The position numbers and the translations under genes are program-made. A DNA stretch of 64,000 nt, from the NCBI RefSeq assembly GCF_012584445.1, contig NZ_JABAHI010000008.1, positions 620,001 through 684,000 on the forward strand. Direction: 5' to 3'. The notes under the pieces were generated by a model. It did not search any database. It worked only from the letters and a program-made list of their open reading frames with translations, and was not told where the DNA came from. Of this stretch, positions 8,239 through 16,547 are shown piece after piece (position 1 is the first letter of the stretch; the number at the start of each line of letters is the position of its first letter). Origin of the DNA: Olsenella sp. KGMB02461. GTDB lineage: Bacteria; Actinomycetota; Coriobacteriia; Coriobacteriales; Atopobiaceae.

Positions 8239-9750
8239 TTAGCGTTCACCCTTGTCTTTGGAGCCGGGATGCGCGGGTTTCTCGGCAGGAGAATCCTGGG
8301 AGCCCTGAGCCTCTTCCTGAGGATCCTGGGGCTCGTCAGAGGTCTCTTCTTGCCGAGAAGATCGCGCTTCAGGGGCTTGGGAGTCGGAGGAGGACCCAGA
8401 GTGAGCCTTGGGGTGCTCTACAAAAAGGCGCAGCTCCTCGGCCCGCTCGCGCACGATCTCGCCCACCGAGGACTTAGCGGGCTCGCCGCCGGGGGCAGCG
8501 GAGACGTCGCCCTCGTTTTCGTCGGGAATGAGGCGGCTGGTGGTAAAGAAGCTGTCGTCATCGAGGGCGTCGCAGCTGGGGGCGATGGAGCCATCGGCGT
8601 GATGGAAGGGCGTGCCCTGGAAGATGGCGCCGTGGTAAGAGACGATCTGGCGACCGGTGCGGGTCTCGAAGTAATAGATGAACACGCCTTTGATGGCTGC
8701 AGACACCGGGATGGAGATGGCCATTCCCACCGCGCCGCCAAGGGAGGATCCCAGCACGATGGCCAAAAGGCTCATGGCTGGATGCACCTGGACGGCGGAG
8801 CGCATGACTACAGGGCTCACCACGTTGTCGGTGATGTTTTCTGCCACCATAGCCACAATGAGCGTCCAGAACGCGCAGAGGGGGCTCACAAACAGCGCGG
8901 TGACGGTGGCAATGGCAGCGGCGATCCAGGGGCCGATGACCGGCACGAAGTGCAAAAGGCCGGTGAGCGTGCCCATGAGGGGCGCGTAAGGCTGCCCTAC
9001 CACGATGTAGCCCAAGAACGCGAGGCTGCCCCCCACCAGGGAGGTGATCACGATGCCGCGCATGTAGCCGCCCATAGAACGGCTGGCTACCGCCAAGAGC
9101 AGCATGAGGTCGTCTTCGTGCGTGGGGCCTGCCACGACGGCAAACTCGCGTACGATGCGGGGGTAATCCCGGGCCAGCCAGTACGCCAGCACCAACCCTA
9201 GGAAGAACATGAAGAAGGTGTTCACCAGGTTCATGAGGTTGGGGATGAGGCCGGAAGAGATTTGGGAGGCCATGTCGTTGGCAAAGCGGGTGCCCATGGT
9301 GGAAAAGCCATCCACAAGCGCAGAGATGTTGGTTTGGAACTCTGCAGTCTCAGTGGTGCCGTAGCGCTCGAAGAGGCTGCGCAGCCACTCCTGGAGCTCC
9401 CGGAAGTAGCCGGGAATGCGCTGGAACAGAGTGTTGAGCTGCTCTAGGGTAAGGGGTCCCAGTATTGCCAGCACCCCTATGGCCACGCCCAGCACGATGA
9501 GCAGGGCCAAGATGGCGCCTAGCGCGCGACCCACTCCTTTGGTCTCCAGCCAGTTCACAATGGGGCTGCAAATGAAGCCCACGATGATGCCTACGGCCAA
9601 AAACTCGATGGCGGGGGCTATGTAGCCCAACGCCCACACCACGCACACGAAGATGACGATAAAGCCGATGGCCGTCCACACGCGAATCATGCGCAGACGG
9701 TCCTCGGCCGAGATATCCTGGGTTGACTGATGAGCAAACGGACGTGCCAT
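8239..9750 (-). CDS. AI-2E family transporter (PerM-like permease)
   Basis: 503 aa. About eight membrane segments follow a short cytoplasmic N-terminus: IGFIVIFVCVVWALGYI, FLAVGIIVGFICSPIVNWLE, then a long amphipathic stretch (residues 110-160) and the conserved core LTGLLHFVPVIGPWIAAA. This is the AI-2E/PerM superfamily; substrates vary (autoinducer, Na+/H+ exchange) and cannot be told here. The last 60 residues are an acidic Ser/Gln/Glu-rich tail holding two exact copies of the dispersed repeat (8275-8287 and 8351-8359). One is read Ala-Glu-Lys, the other Ser-Arg-Gln. It follows the sigma factor gene by three bases and may belong to the sigma/anti-sigma transcript. Confidence 0.88.
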   Translation of the reverse strand: MARPFAHQSTQDISAEDRLRMIRVWTAIGFIVIFVCVVWALGYIAPAIEFLAVGIIVGFICSPIVNWLETKGVGRALGAILALLIVLGVAIGVLAILGPLTLEQLNTLFQRIPGYFRELQEWLRSLFERYGTTETAEFQTNISALVDGFSTMGTRFANDMASQISSGLIPNLMNLVNTFFMFFLGLVLAYWLARDYPRIVREFAVVAGPTHEDDLMLLLAVASRSMGGYMRGIVITSLVGGSLAFLGYIVVGQPYAPLMGTLTGLLHFVPVIGPWIAAAIATVTALFVSPLCAFWTLIVAMVAENITDNVVSPVVMRSAVQVHPAMSLLAIVLGSSLGGAVGMAISIPVSAAIKGVFIYYFETRTGRQIVSYHGAIFQGTPFHHADGSIAPSCDALDDDSFFTTSRLIPDENEGDVSAAPGGEPAKSSVGEIVRERAEELRLFVEHPKAHSGSSSDSQAPEARSSRQEETSDEPQDPQEEAQGSQDSPAEKPAHPGSKDKGER

Positions 9751-9752
9751 AA

Positions 9753-10589
9753 CTAGCCCATCAGTCCTTCGGGATCAATATGATCTTGCACTTTTTTGAG
9801 GGTACGGCGCAGGAAGCGGGAGACCTGCACCTGGCTCACTCCCAGACGGTTGGCGATCTCCACCTGGGTCAAGCCGTCTTTGAAGCGCATGGTGAGCACC
9901 TCCTGCTCGCGAGGCGAGAAGGAGGAGATGGCCTCTTGGATGACCATGCGATCGTCGCTGGCCACCAGGTCTTTGTCCTCTGTGGCGTAGCGGTCGAGCA
10001 CCGAGGGGGCATCCTCGTTCTCAGAGCTGCCAGACTCCAGAGGCACCGAGCTATAGGCGCTAGAAGATTCCATGGCTTCCAGGACCTCGTCCACAGAGAC
10101 ATCCAGGTATTTGGCGATCTCATCCACCGATGGCGAGCGCTGCAAGTCGCGGGTGAGTTCGTCTGTAGCCTGATTGACCTTGGCAGAAAGCTCCTGCAGT
10201 CGACGAGGCACGCGCACAGACCAGCCTTTGTCGCGGAAGTGGCGCTTGATCTCGCCCATGATGGTGGGTGTGGCGTAGGTAGTGAACTCCAGGCCGCGCT
10301 CAGGCTCGAAGCGGTCGATGGCCTTGATGAGGCCGATGGTGCCCACCTGGATGAGATCGTCTAGAGACTCGCCGCGGTTTTTGAACTTGGAGGCCAAAAA
10401 CCGCACCAGGTTGAGGTGGCTCACGATAAGCTGCTCGCGAGCGTCCTCGTCCCCTTCTTCTTTATATCGTGAGAATAGCTCCCGCGTACGCTCCTTATCC
10501 CAGGCGAGCTTGCCCCTGCCTGCACCGGCAGAGACGCGCCTGGCATAGGCGCCGTGGGTGCGGGAGACTTGAGGCTTGCTCTCGGTCAC
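9753..10589 (-). CDS. RNA polymerase sigma factor, SigB/SigF/SigG family
   Basis: 278 aa. Region 2 shows HLNLVRFLASKF and LDDLIQVGTIGLIKAIDRF, region 3 KGWSVRVPRRLQEL, and region 4 FSPREQEVLTMRF with the helix-turn-helix GLTQVEIANRLGVSQVQVSRFLRR. Together these place it in the general-stress/sporulation SigB-SigF group. The start is GTG at 10589, overlapping the stop of the anti-sigma gene by four bases (GTGA) and preceded by GGGGAG. The coupled rsbW-sig arrangement matches actinobacterial SigF and Bacillus SigB operons, but there is no anti-anti-sigma (RsbV/STAS) gene next to it. The regulon is unknown. Confidence 0.93.
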   Translation of the reverse strand: MTESKPQVSRTHGAYARRVSAGAGRGKLAWDKERTRELFSRYKEEGDEDAREQLIVSHLNLVRFLASKFKNRGESLDDLIQVGTIGLIKAIDRFEPERGLEFTTYATPTIMGEIKRHFRDKGWSVRVPRRLQELSAKVNQATDELTRDLQRSPSVDEIAKYLDVSVDEVLEAMESSSAYSSVPLESGSSENEDAPSVLDRYATEDKDLVASDDRMVIQEAISSFSPREQEVLTMRFKDGLTQVEIANRLGVSQVQVSRFLRRTLKKVQDHIDPEGLMG

Positions 10590-10963
10590 GCAGAAACTCC
10601 CCTCGTCTTGACAACGGTGAGGGTGGATGCCTCATCGTCGATGAAGAACTCGTCGGTGACGGCGCCCAAGATGAGTTGGGCATAGCCAAAGGAGCCATCT
10701 TCATAGGCGTCTTCCACGTTGGCCTGCGCACCCAGCGTGAAGACCATCTCGATGCGATCTTCATTGATATCGAAGCGAATGCCCACCGACTCTTGCTCGG
10801 TGGCAGAGGCATAGACAAAGCCTTCCTCTGCCGCCATACGCACATCCTCGACATCGTCGATAGACAAGCCGCAGACCACCGCGAGGTTTGCGGCCAGCAT
10901 GCGCACCGAGCGTGCGAATTCAGGCTCAGCAGGCGTTTTTAGCTCAACTGTCTTAGATTCCAT
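10586..10963 (-). CDS. rsbW: Anti-sigma factor kinase, RsbW-like
   Basis: 125 aa, a compact GHKL ATPase. The N-box region VEDVRMAAEEGFVYA and the overall size match RsbW/SpoIIAB, which bind a SigB/SigF-type sigma factor and phosphorylate an RsbV partner. The glycine-rich G2 box is weak in this sequence (EDGSFGYAQLILGAVTDEF), as is usual for short RsbW homologues. It is translationally coupled to the sigma gene, so its target is almost certainly that sigma. No RsbV or PP2C phosphatase is encoded in the surrounding genes; the release signal must come from elsewhere or from another mechanism. Confidence 0.85.
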   Translation of the reverse strand: MESKTVELKTPAEPEFARSVRMLAANLAVVCGLSIDDVEDVRMAAEEGFVYASATEQESVGIRFDINEDRIEMVFTLGAQANVEDAYEDGSFGYAQLILGAVTDEFFIDDEASTLTVVKTRGVSA

Positions 10964-10965
10964 GA

Positions 10966-11523
10966 TTAGTTCTCCTCAGAGGCCGTGTCGCCGGTCGCGC
11001 TCTCAGTGGGGTAGGTGAAGTAGCCCGCGTCTTGGGAGACCGTCTCAACCGAAGGCTCGATGTCTCCCTGCAGTTGCGCGGCCTTCTCGGCAGCGGAGGC
11101 TTCCAGGGCCTCTGCTCCTGCCTTGCCTTTCTTGCCCAGCTTGCCCACGGCTTTGGAAGCGGCGGCAGCAGCCTTGTCCACCACGCCGGTCACCGCGGTG
11201 GTGGCGTCGCTGGCAGCACCGGTGAGGGTGCCTACATCATTAAGGATGTTATTGACCTGCAGCAGATCCAGGGAAAGGGCGTCTACCGTGGTCTCCACCT
11301 TGCCCATGAGCGGCTTGACCTCCTGTATGGCGGGGTTAAGGTCTTCCACTGCCTGATCGACCTTTTTAATGGTGACATTGACGTCTTGCACCGTCTTGTC
11401 AACCTGGCCCATAAGGTCGCCTACCTGGCCGCGCAGCTTGCGCACCGCAAGTGCGACCTCGATGCCCACCCACACGAAGGCGGCCATCAAAACGATAAGA
11501 ACGATAAGCACTGCGAGGTCCAT
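10966..11523 (-). CDS. DUF948 membrane-anchored protein
   Basis: 185 aa. An N-terminal membrane helix (AVLIVLIVLMAAFVWVGIEVAL) is followed by a long heptad-like stretch (VGDLMGQVDKTVQDVNVTIKKVDQAVEDLNPAI) typical of DUF948 proteins, then an Ala/Lys-rich tail. The fold is a coiled-coil rod tethered to the membrane. The family is linked to general stress in Gram-positive bacteria, and here it lies two bases upstream of the rsbW-sigma pair, which agrees with such a role. The ORF extends further upstream, but ATG 11523 follows GAAAGGACCCCT and is the credible start. One repeat copy (11084-11092) is read as Ala-Glu-Lys. Confidence 0.82.
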   Translation of the reverse strand: MDLAVLIVLIVLMAAFVWVGIEVALAVRKLRGQVGDLMGQVDKTVQDVNVTIKKVDQAVEDLNPAIQEVKPLMGKVETTVDALSLDLLQVNNILNDVGTLTGAASDATTAVTGVVDKAAAAASKAVGKLGKKGKAGAEALEASAAEKAAQLQGDIEPSVETVSQDAGYFTYPTESATGDTASEEN

Positions 11524-11583
11524 AGGGGTCCTTTCTTGCTGCATGCACGGGCATTGGCCACGCGCGTGAGCCAGTGTATGCGC

Positions 11584-11610
11584 CTGAGGGGGCGAGGCCC
11601 CCTTTTTTTC
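11584..11610 (+). terminator. GC hairpin followed by a T tract
   Basis: GGGGGC-GAG-GCCCCC is followed directly by seven T on the plus strand, a textbook intrinsic terminator shape. Both flanking genes (rarA and the DUF948 gene) are on the minus strand, so a T tract on the plus strand would stop antisense transcription. On the minus strand the same stem could still end rarA transcripts but has only an A tract in front. Confidence 0.6.
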
Positions 11611-11621
11611 GTACCTATATC

Positions 11622-12965
11622 CTACCCATCCTCGCGCTCGGCGCGATCCCTGGCAGAAGCCTCCACACGCCAAGCCTCCCAACCGCGGGGCGAAGGGGCG
11701 TAGAAGCTGCCAGGCTCGAGGCCGTCGGGCAGGTACTGCTGAGAAACCCAACCGCCTGGATAGTTATGGGGGTAGCGGTAGAGGCCGTATTCGTCTGCGC
11801 CAGGGCGGTGGCGATCCCTGAGATAGGGGGGCACTTCTCGGCGAGGGCCATGGCGCACTTCATGCAAGGCTGCGTCGATGCCCGCCTCGCAGGCGTTGGA
11901 CTTGGGGGCCAAAGCCAGATAGGTGGCCGCCTGAGCCAGGTTGATGCGGCATTCGGGATAGCCGATGACCTCGGCGGCTTTGAAGGCAGCCTCGGCTACC
12001 AAAAGGGCCTGGGGATCTGCGTTGCCAACGTCTTCCGAGGCGCAGATGAGGATGCGGCGGGCGATGAAGCGGGGGTCTTCGCCGGCGTCGATCATGCGGG
12101 CGAGCCAGTAGAGCGCGGCGTCGGGGTCGCTGCCGCGCATGGACTTGATGAAGGCGCTGATGACGTCGTAGTGCATGTCGCCGCCCTTGTCGTAGGGCAG
12201 CCCTCGGCGGGGGTTGGCCTCCTCCACCGCATGGACAGAGATCTCGATGGGTCCAGAATCCGGCGCCTCTTGGGGCAGGCGTCCGTCGGGCATGGCCATC
12301 TGGGCGGCCAACTCTAAAGTGGTAAGGGCCGAGCGCGCATCTCCCCCCGCCAACGTCACCACCGCTTCCAGAGCGTCATCCGACAGCTCGAAGGCGCCGT
12401 TGAGCCCCTGGGGAGCCTCCAGAGCCCGTTTCACGATAGCGGCGACAGCCTCGTTGTCCAGCGCCGTGAGCTCCACCACGCGGCTGCGGGACAAAAGCGC
12501 CGAGTTCACCTCGAAATAGGGGTTCTCGGTAGTGGCGCCCACCAACACCACGATGCGATCCTCCACCGCATGAAGCAGGGCGTCTTGCTGGGAGCGATTG
12601 AACCTGTGGATCTCGTCCACAAAAAGGATGGTGCGCTGGCCGTCTATGAGCAGGCGCTGCTCGGCGGCATTGATGGCCTCTCGCAGATCCTTCACCGTGC
12701 CGGTGACCGCCGACACCTCCACAAACTGTGCTTGGGTGGTAGCTGCGACAATGCGAGCCAGGGTGGTTTTGCCCGTGCCCGCGGGGCCATAAAGGATGAG
12801 GGAAGACAGGGTATCGTGATCAATGGCGCGCCTGAGCCACGAGCCCTCGCCCACTGCCTGGGCTTGACCCATGAACTCCTCCAGCGACTGGGGGCGCATC
12901 CTGGCCGCCAAAGGCGCGTTCTGCTCTTTTTTAAGCCGCTCTTGAGCGGAAAATAACGTATCCAT
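11622..12965 (-). CDS. rarA: Replication-associated recombination protein RarA (MgsA)
   Basis: 447 aa AAA+ ATPase. Order of motifs: MRPQSLEEFMGQ near the N-terminus, Walker A YGPAGTGKTTLA, Walker B LFVDEIHRFN, sensor 1 GATTENP, arginine finger SRSRVVEL, then the MgsA C-terminal tetramerisation region (SMRGSDPDAALYWLARM and YPECRINLAQAA). It acts at stalled replication forks. The start ATG 12965 has only a weak ribosome site; a longer frame reaches 13013, but those extra residues look unrelated to the family. It lies about 80 bases from the divergent C26 amidohydrolase gene. Confidence 0.95.
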   Translation of the reverse strand: MDTLFSAQERLKKEQNAPLAARMRPQSLEEFMGQAQAVGEGSWLRRAIDHDTLSSLILYGPAGTGKTTLARIVAATTQAQFVEVSAVTGTVKDLREAINAAEQRLLIDGQRTILFVDEIHRFNRSQQDALLHAVEDRIVVLVGATTENPYFEVNSALLSRSRVVELTALDNEAVAAIVKRALEAPQGLNGAFELSDDALEAVVTLAGGDARSALTTLELAAQMAMPDGRLPQEAPDSGPIEISVHAVEEANPRRGLPYDKGGDMHYDVISAFIKSMRGSDPDAALYWLARMIDAGEDPRFIARRILICASEDVGNADPQALLVAEAAFKAAEVIGYPECRINLAQAATYLALAPKSNACEAGIDAALHEVRHGPRREVPPYLRDRHRPGADEYGLYRYPHNYPGGWVSQQYLPDGLEPGSFYAPSPRGWEAWRVEASARDRAEREDG

Positions 12966-13043
12966 GGATAAGCATTGTAAGCCTAATACCGATAGGTGAG
13001 AATCAAGCTTCAAGCATCTGTCTCACGCGTCCCGGGAGGCCCT

Positions 13044-13814
13044 ATGGACACCCACACCCCTCCTGCACAAAACCGGCCGCTCATCGGCCTGTGCGGCCGC
13101 ACCGACCCTACCGGCGAGTACCTGCTCTATTTTCGCAGCTATGCCCAGCGCGTCTTCGAAGCCGGAGGCCTCCCCATAGGGCTTCCCTACCACGAAACGG
13201 CGGCCACCTGCGCCTCAGAGATCGCCGAGCGTTTCGACGGCATCCTGTTCACCGGTGGCGCCGACATAGACACCGCCTCCTTTGGCGGCAACGCCTACGA
13301 CGACCGCACCCATCACGCCCTCGGCCAGACCATGCCCCTGCGAGACGAGTTCGAGGGGGCGCTTTTGCAAGCCTGTTGGGACCAAGACGTCCCGTGCCTG
13401 GGCGTCTGCCGGGGCGTCCAAGTGATGAACGTGGGCCGCGGGGGCACCTTGGTGCGCGACGTGACCGAGCAGCCCTGGAGCCATGGCGCCACTTTGGACG
13501 TGCATCTGCAGCCGGAGCCCTTCGAGGCACCTGTGCACCAGGTCTATATAGAACCCAATAGCCGCTTGGCCCAGATCCTGGGAACGCTGGAGACCTCGGT
13601 AAACTCCCTGCACCACCTGGCCATCTCCACCGTGCCCGAGGGCGCCCATGTGACCGCCCGGGCAGACGACGGCACGCCGGAGGCCTTGGAGTTTCCCGAC
13701 CGCACCTTCTTCTTGGGCGTCCAATGGCACCCCGAGATAATGGGCACCCAGCCCCAGCTCTTCGAAGCGCTGGTGGCTGCCGCCGACGACCGCCGCATCG
13801 CCAAGGGCCGCTAG
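13044..13814 (+). CDS. Gamma-glutamyl-gamma-aminobutyrate hydrolase-like (peptidase C26) protein
   Basis: 256 aa class I glutamine amidotransferase fold. The nucleophile elbow is LGVCRGVQVMNV and the histidine/glutamate pair is QWHPE near the C-terminus; FTGGADI is the oxyanion region. PuuD and related enzymes hydrolyse gamma-glutamyl amides such as gamma-Glu-GABA. No polyamine genes are nearby, so the substrate is open. An upstream extension to 12996 is possible, but GGGAGG lies five bases before ATG 13044. It is followed by a 244-base gap before the OPT transporter. Confidence 0.87.
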   Translation: MDTHTPPAQNRPLIGLCGRTDPTGEYLLYFRSYAQRVFEAGGLPIGLPYHETAATCASEIAERFDGILFTGGADIDTASFGGNAYDDRTHHALGQTMPLRDEFEGALLQACWDQDVPCLGVCRGVQVMNVGRGGTLVRDVTEQPWSHGATLDVHLQPEPFEAPVHQVYIEPNSRLAQILGTLETSVNSLHHLAISTVPEGAHVTARADDGTPEALEFPDRTFFLGVQWHPEIMGTQPQLFEALVAAADDRRIAKGR

Positions 13815-14058
13815 GCCTTCTCGCCTGCCAGCTCGCCGCACCTCGCTTGGCCGAGAAACCCGCACGTCCGCCTGCGCCTTGGGGCTCACTGCCATATCAA
13901 ATGGAGTAGCCTGCCACTTTCACGCATTCAGGTACCCTAAGTCTGTTTGATAAATTAGGGCACTCCCTGAGCGCGCCTATGCCGGCTTCCTCCCTTCTCG
14001 CCTAGCCGCTGCCTCAGCGTTCACGCCCTGCCACTCCCTGCCTCAAAGGAGACGCTCC
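13815..14058 (+). other. Intergenic region before the OPT transporter
   Basis: It holds one near-match of the dispersed repeat at 13849-13861 (GGCCGAGAAACCC, one base different at the first position). It also holds a small AT-rich patch around 13945-13960 (TTTGATAAATTAG) that could carry a promoter for the downstream gene. AAAGGAG lies before ATG 14059. Confidence 0.4.
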
Positions 14059-15729
14059 ATGGCCCCTGCCACGCCTCAAGAATCCCGCGCGCTCACGGGC
14101 CGCGCCCTTATCATTGGCGCCCTGGGCAGCGCGCTGCTCACTGCCAGCTCGCTCTTCATCGCCCTCAAGATGGGAGCGCTGCCTTGGCCCATCGTCTTTG
14201 CGGCCCTAGCATCCATCGTGGCCCTGAGGGCGCTGGGCAGCCACGACCTCCACGAGGCCAACGTGTGCCATGCCGCCATGAGCGCCGGCGCCATGGTGGC
14301 CGGCGGCCTGGCTTTCACCATCCCCGGGCTCTGGATGCTTGGCCCCTCCTACCAGGTGACGTTGCCTCAGGTGCTTCTGACCTCGCTCTCCGGCACCCTC
14401 TTGGGCCTCTGCGCCTCGGCGGCGCTTCAGGCCTACTTCATTCGCGAACGCCGCCTGGCCTACCCCATTGGCGTCTCTGCCGCAGAGACTCTCAAGGCTG
14501 CCGACGACGCCAAAGCCGGCGATGCCCCCGTGCTCTTTGGAGCCATGGGCCTATCGGCCCTCTATGCGCTGGTCCGCGACACCCTGGGGGTGCTGCCCGC
14601 CATCATCGGCACCGGCTCGGTGATCCCCGGCGTCACGCTGGGTATCTACAACTCCCCTATGATGGCCGCCATGGGCTTCATGGTGGGCGTCGCCCCTGCG
14701 CTGGTATGGTTTTTGGGCGCCCTCATCGGCAACATCGGCATCGCGGGCATCCTGCCGGCTTTAGGGCTCGTCGCCCAAGAAGACGCCTCGGCCATCCAGT
14801 CGAGCCTGGGCCTGGGTCTCATGCTGGGCGTAGGCGCAGGAGCCATCGTCTCCGGGCTTTTGCCCATCATCAAGCGCCGCATGGCTTCGGGCGCCCCTGC
14901 TGCCAAGAAGATCTCCGATGCCGAGGCTGCGCGTCGCCTCTCGGTCCCCCGCTCTATGGTGGCCCTGGCCATGGTGGTGGTGGCCACCGCGCTCTGCGTG
15001 GGGCTCAATCTGGGGCTGGGAGCCTCGGTGATCGTCATCGTGGGCGCCTGGTTTAGCGTGTACCTTTCGGCCTGGCTCACCGGCACCACCGGCGTGAACC
15101 CCATGGAGATCTTCGGCGTGCTGGTGCTGCTGCTGGTGCGCCTGTGCTTTGCCCAGATGTCCATGGAGAGCCTCTTCTTGGGAGCCGCCGTGGTGGCGGT
15201 GGCCTGCGGCATTGTGGGCGACGTCATGAACGACCTCAAAGCCGGCGACGTGCTTCGCACCAACCCTCGCGACCAGTTCATTGGCATGGCGGTAGGCGGC
15301 TTGGTGGGCGCCGTGGTGGCTGCCCTCATGCTCATGGCCCTGCTCACCGCCTACGGCGCCGAGTCCTTTGGCCCCCAGCAATCCTTTGTGGCTGCTCAAG
15401 CCTCGGTGGTAGCCACCATGGCCGGCGGCATCCCCCACCTAGAAGTCTTCATGGTAGGCCTTCTGGCAGGTCTTGCGATGGCGCTGGCCAAGCTCCCCGT
15501 GATGACTTTAGGCCTGGGCGTGTACCTGCCCTTCCACATGAGCGCCTGCGCGGGGGCCGGCGCCCTGATCCGCATCGTCTTTGATGCGCGCCACAAACAC
15601 GACGACCCTGAGCGCCGCGCCGCGTTGGAAGCCAAATGGCAGGCAGCGGGCTCCGGCTTGTTGGGCGGAGAGTCTTTGGTGGGCGTGATCAGCGCCTTCG
15701 TAGCAGTGGCTATGATGCTGGCCGGCTAA
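14059..15729 (+). CDS. OPT-family oligopeptide/metal-chelate transporter
   Basis: 556 aa with about 14 predicted membrane segments. N-terminal features match bacterial OPT proteins: RALIIGALGSALLTASSLFIALKMG, followed by LHEANVCHAAMSAGAMVAGG and the RRLAYPIGVSAAETLKA loop. The conserved second half includes LTGTTGVNPMEIFG and LPVMTLGLGVYLPFHMS. OPT proteins import di- to tetrapeptides or metal-siderophore complexes by proton coupling. Neighbours do not suggest a substrate. An AAAGGAGACGCTCC site precedes the ATG. The gene is convergent with the lipoprotein gene that follows, 11 bases away. Confidence 0.9.
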   Translation: MAPATPQESRALTGRALIIGALGSALLTASSLFIALKMGALPWPIVFAALASIVALRALGSHDLHEANVCHAAMSAGAMVAGGLAFTIPGLWMLGPSYQVTLPQVLLTSLSGTLLGLCASAALQAYFIRERRLAYPIGVSAAETLKAADDAKAGDAPVLFGAMGLSALYALVRDTLGVLPAIIGTGSVIPGVTLGIYNSPMMAAMGFMVGVAPALVWFLGALIGNIGIAGILPALGLVAQEDASAIQSSLGLGLMLGVGAGAIVSGLLPIIKRRMASGAPAAKKISDAEAARRLSVPRSMVALAMVVVATALCVGLNLGLGASVIVIVGAWFSVYLSAWLTGTTGVNPMEIFGVLVLLLVRLCFAQMSMESLFLGAAVVAVACGIVGDVMNDLKAGDVLRTNPRDQFIGMAVGGLVGAVVAALMLMALLTAYGAESFGPQQSFVAAQASVVATMAGGIPHLEVFMVGLLAGLAMALAKLPVMTLGLGVYLPFHMSACAGAGALIRIVFDARHKHDDPERRAALEAKWQAAGSGLLGGESLVGVISAFVAVAMMLAG

Positions 15730-15740
15730 GCCTTATGCGC

Positions 15741-16547
15741 CTAGAGGCAAAAGGCGGGGACCAGCGCGGCGGGCTCGGTGAGCTGCGGGGTTCCCGAATA
15801 GCCCACCAGCGACCCATCCCTGGTCCACCAGGGCTCCGGGACGCCCTTCCAGGTGCGCTCATAGGAAGGGTCATGGGCGAAGCCCTCATAGAGGGTGCCC
15901 GTGGCAGGCAAATCGGGACGTGCGTCAAGGCCGATCTCCCCATCCGATAAGAGCCACAACGAGTCCTCGCAGCTCTCCAAGGCTCCCCCATCGCTGCGGT
16001 AGGCTTTGCGCACAGAGACTATGAGCTGAGGAAGGCCGTCCGGCAACCCAGGCAGGACGTTCTTTGCAAGGTGGGCGCGCGCCACCGAATCCGCCCAGCT
16101 CTCGGCAGACACATCGCCGTAGGAAGAGGTGTCTGCCGCTGCCAGGGCGGCAAAAGTGAGGCCGGCCATGCCGGAGCCATCGGCCTTGGGGTCATGGAGG
16201 ATCCCCACCAGGCCAAAGGGCACCTCCACGCCATCGATGGCGACCGGCCGAGGGGTGGTCGCCAGGTTCCCCTTCTCGTCTATAAGGCCATAGCCCTGGG
16301 CGATGGTGACGGCGCTCTGAGCATCTTTGGCAGCCGAGAGCGCTTGGGCCATGCGGGCCAGCTCCTCCCAGGAGTAGCTGGCAAGGTCTTTCTGCGCCGG
16401 CGCGCCCCAAGAGCAGCCGCTCAAAGCCACCGCGCCCAGAAGGCCCAGCGTCCCTGCCAGAAAGCCTTTGCGGGAAACAGGCGCCTGGGCAGCCGGCGCA
16501 AGCGAGGGCGCGCTCTTGCGGCGGGCGGTTAGAGGTTTTGGTCCCAT
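15741..16547 (-). CDS. Putative exported lipoprotein of unknown function
   Basis: 268 aa. The N-terminus combines a basic region, SRKGFLAGTLGLLGAVALSGCS, which is a lipoprotein signal with lipobox LSGC (cysteine near residue 45) and a Tat-like SRKxFL start. The mature part has no motif I recognise. It contains repeated short Asp/Gly-rich strands (IDGVEVPFGLVGILHDP, LTFAALAAADTSSYGD) and aromatic residues near the end (EPWWTRDG). It starts 19 bases inside the end of dgt, behind AAGGGAG, so it is probably co-transcribed with dgt. The name beyond lipoprotein is unknown. Confidence 0.7.
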   Translation of the reverse strand: MGPKPLTARRKSAPSLAPAAQAPVSRKGFLAGTLGLLGAVALSGCSWGAPAQKDLASYSWEELARMAQALSAAKDAQSAVTIAQGYGLIDEKGNLATTPRPVAIDGVEVPFGLVGILHDPKADGSGMAGLTFAALAAADTSSYGDVSAESWADSVARAHLAKNVLPGLPDGLPQLIVSVRKAYRSDGGALESCEDSLWLLSDGEIGLDARPDLPATGTLYEGFAHDPSYERTWKGVPEPWWTRDGSLVGYSGTPQLTEPAALVPAFCL

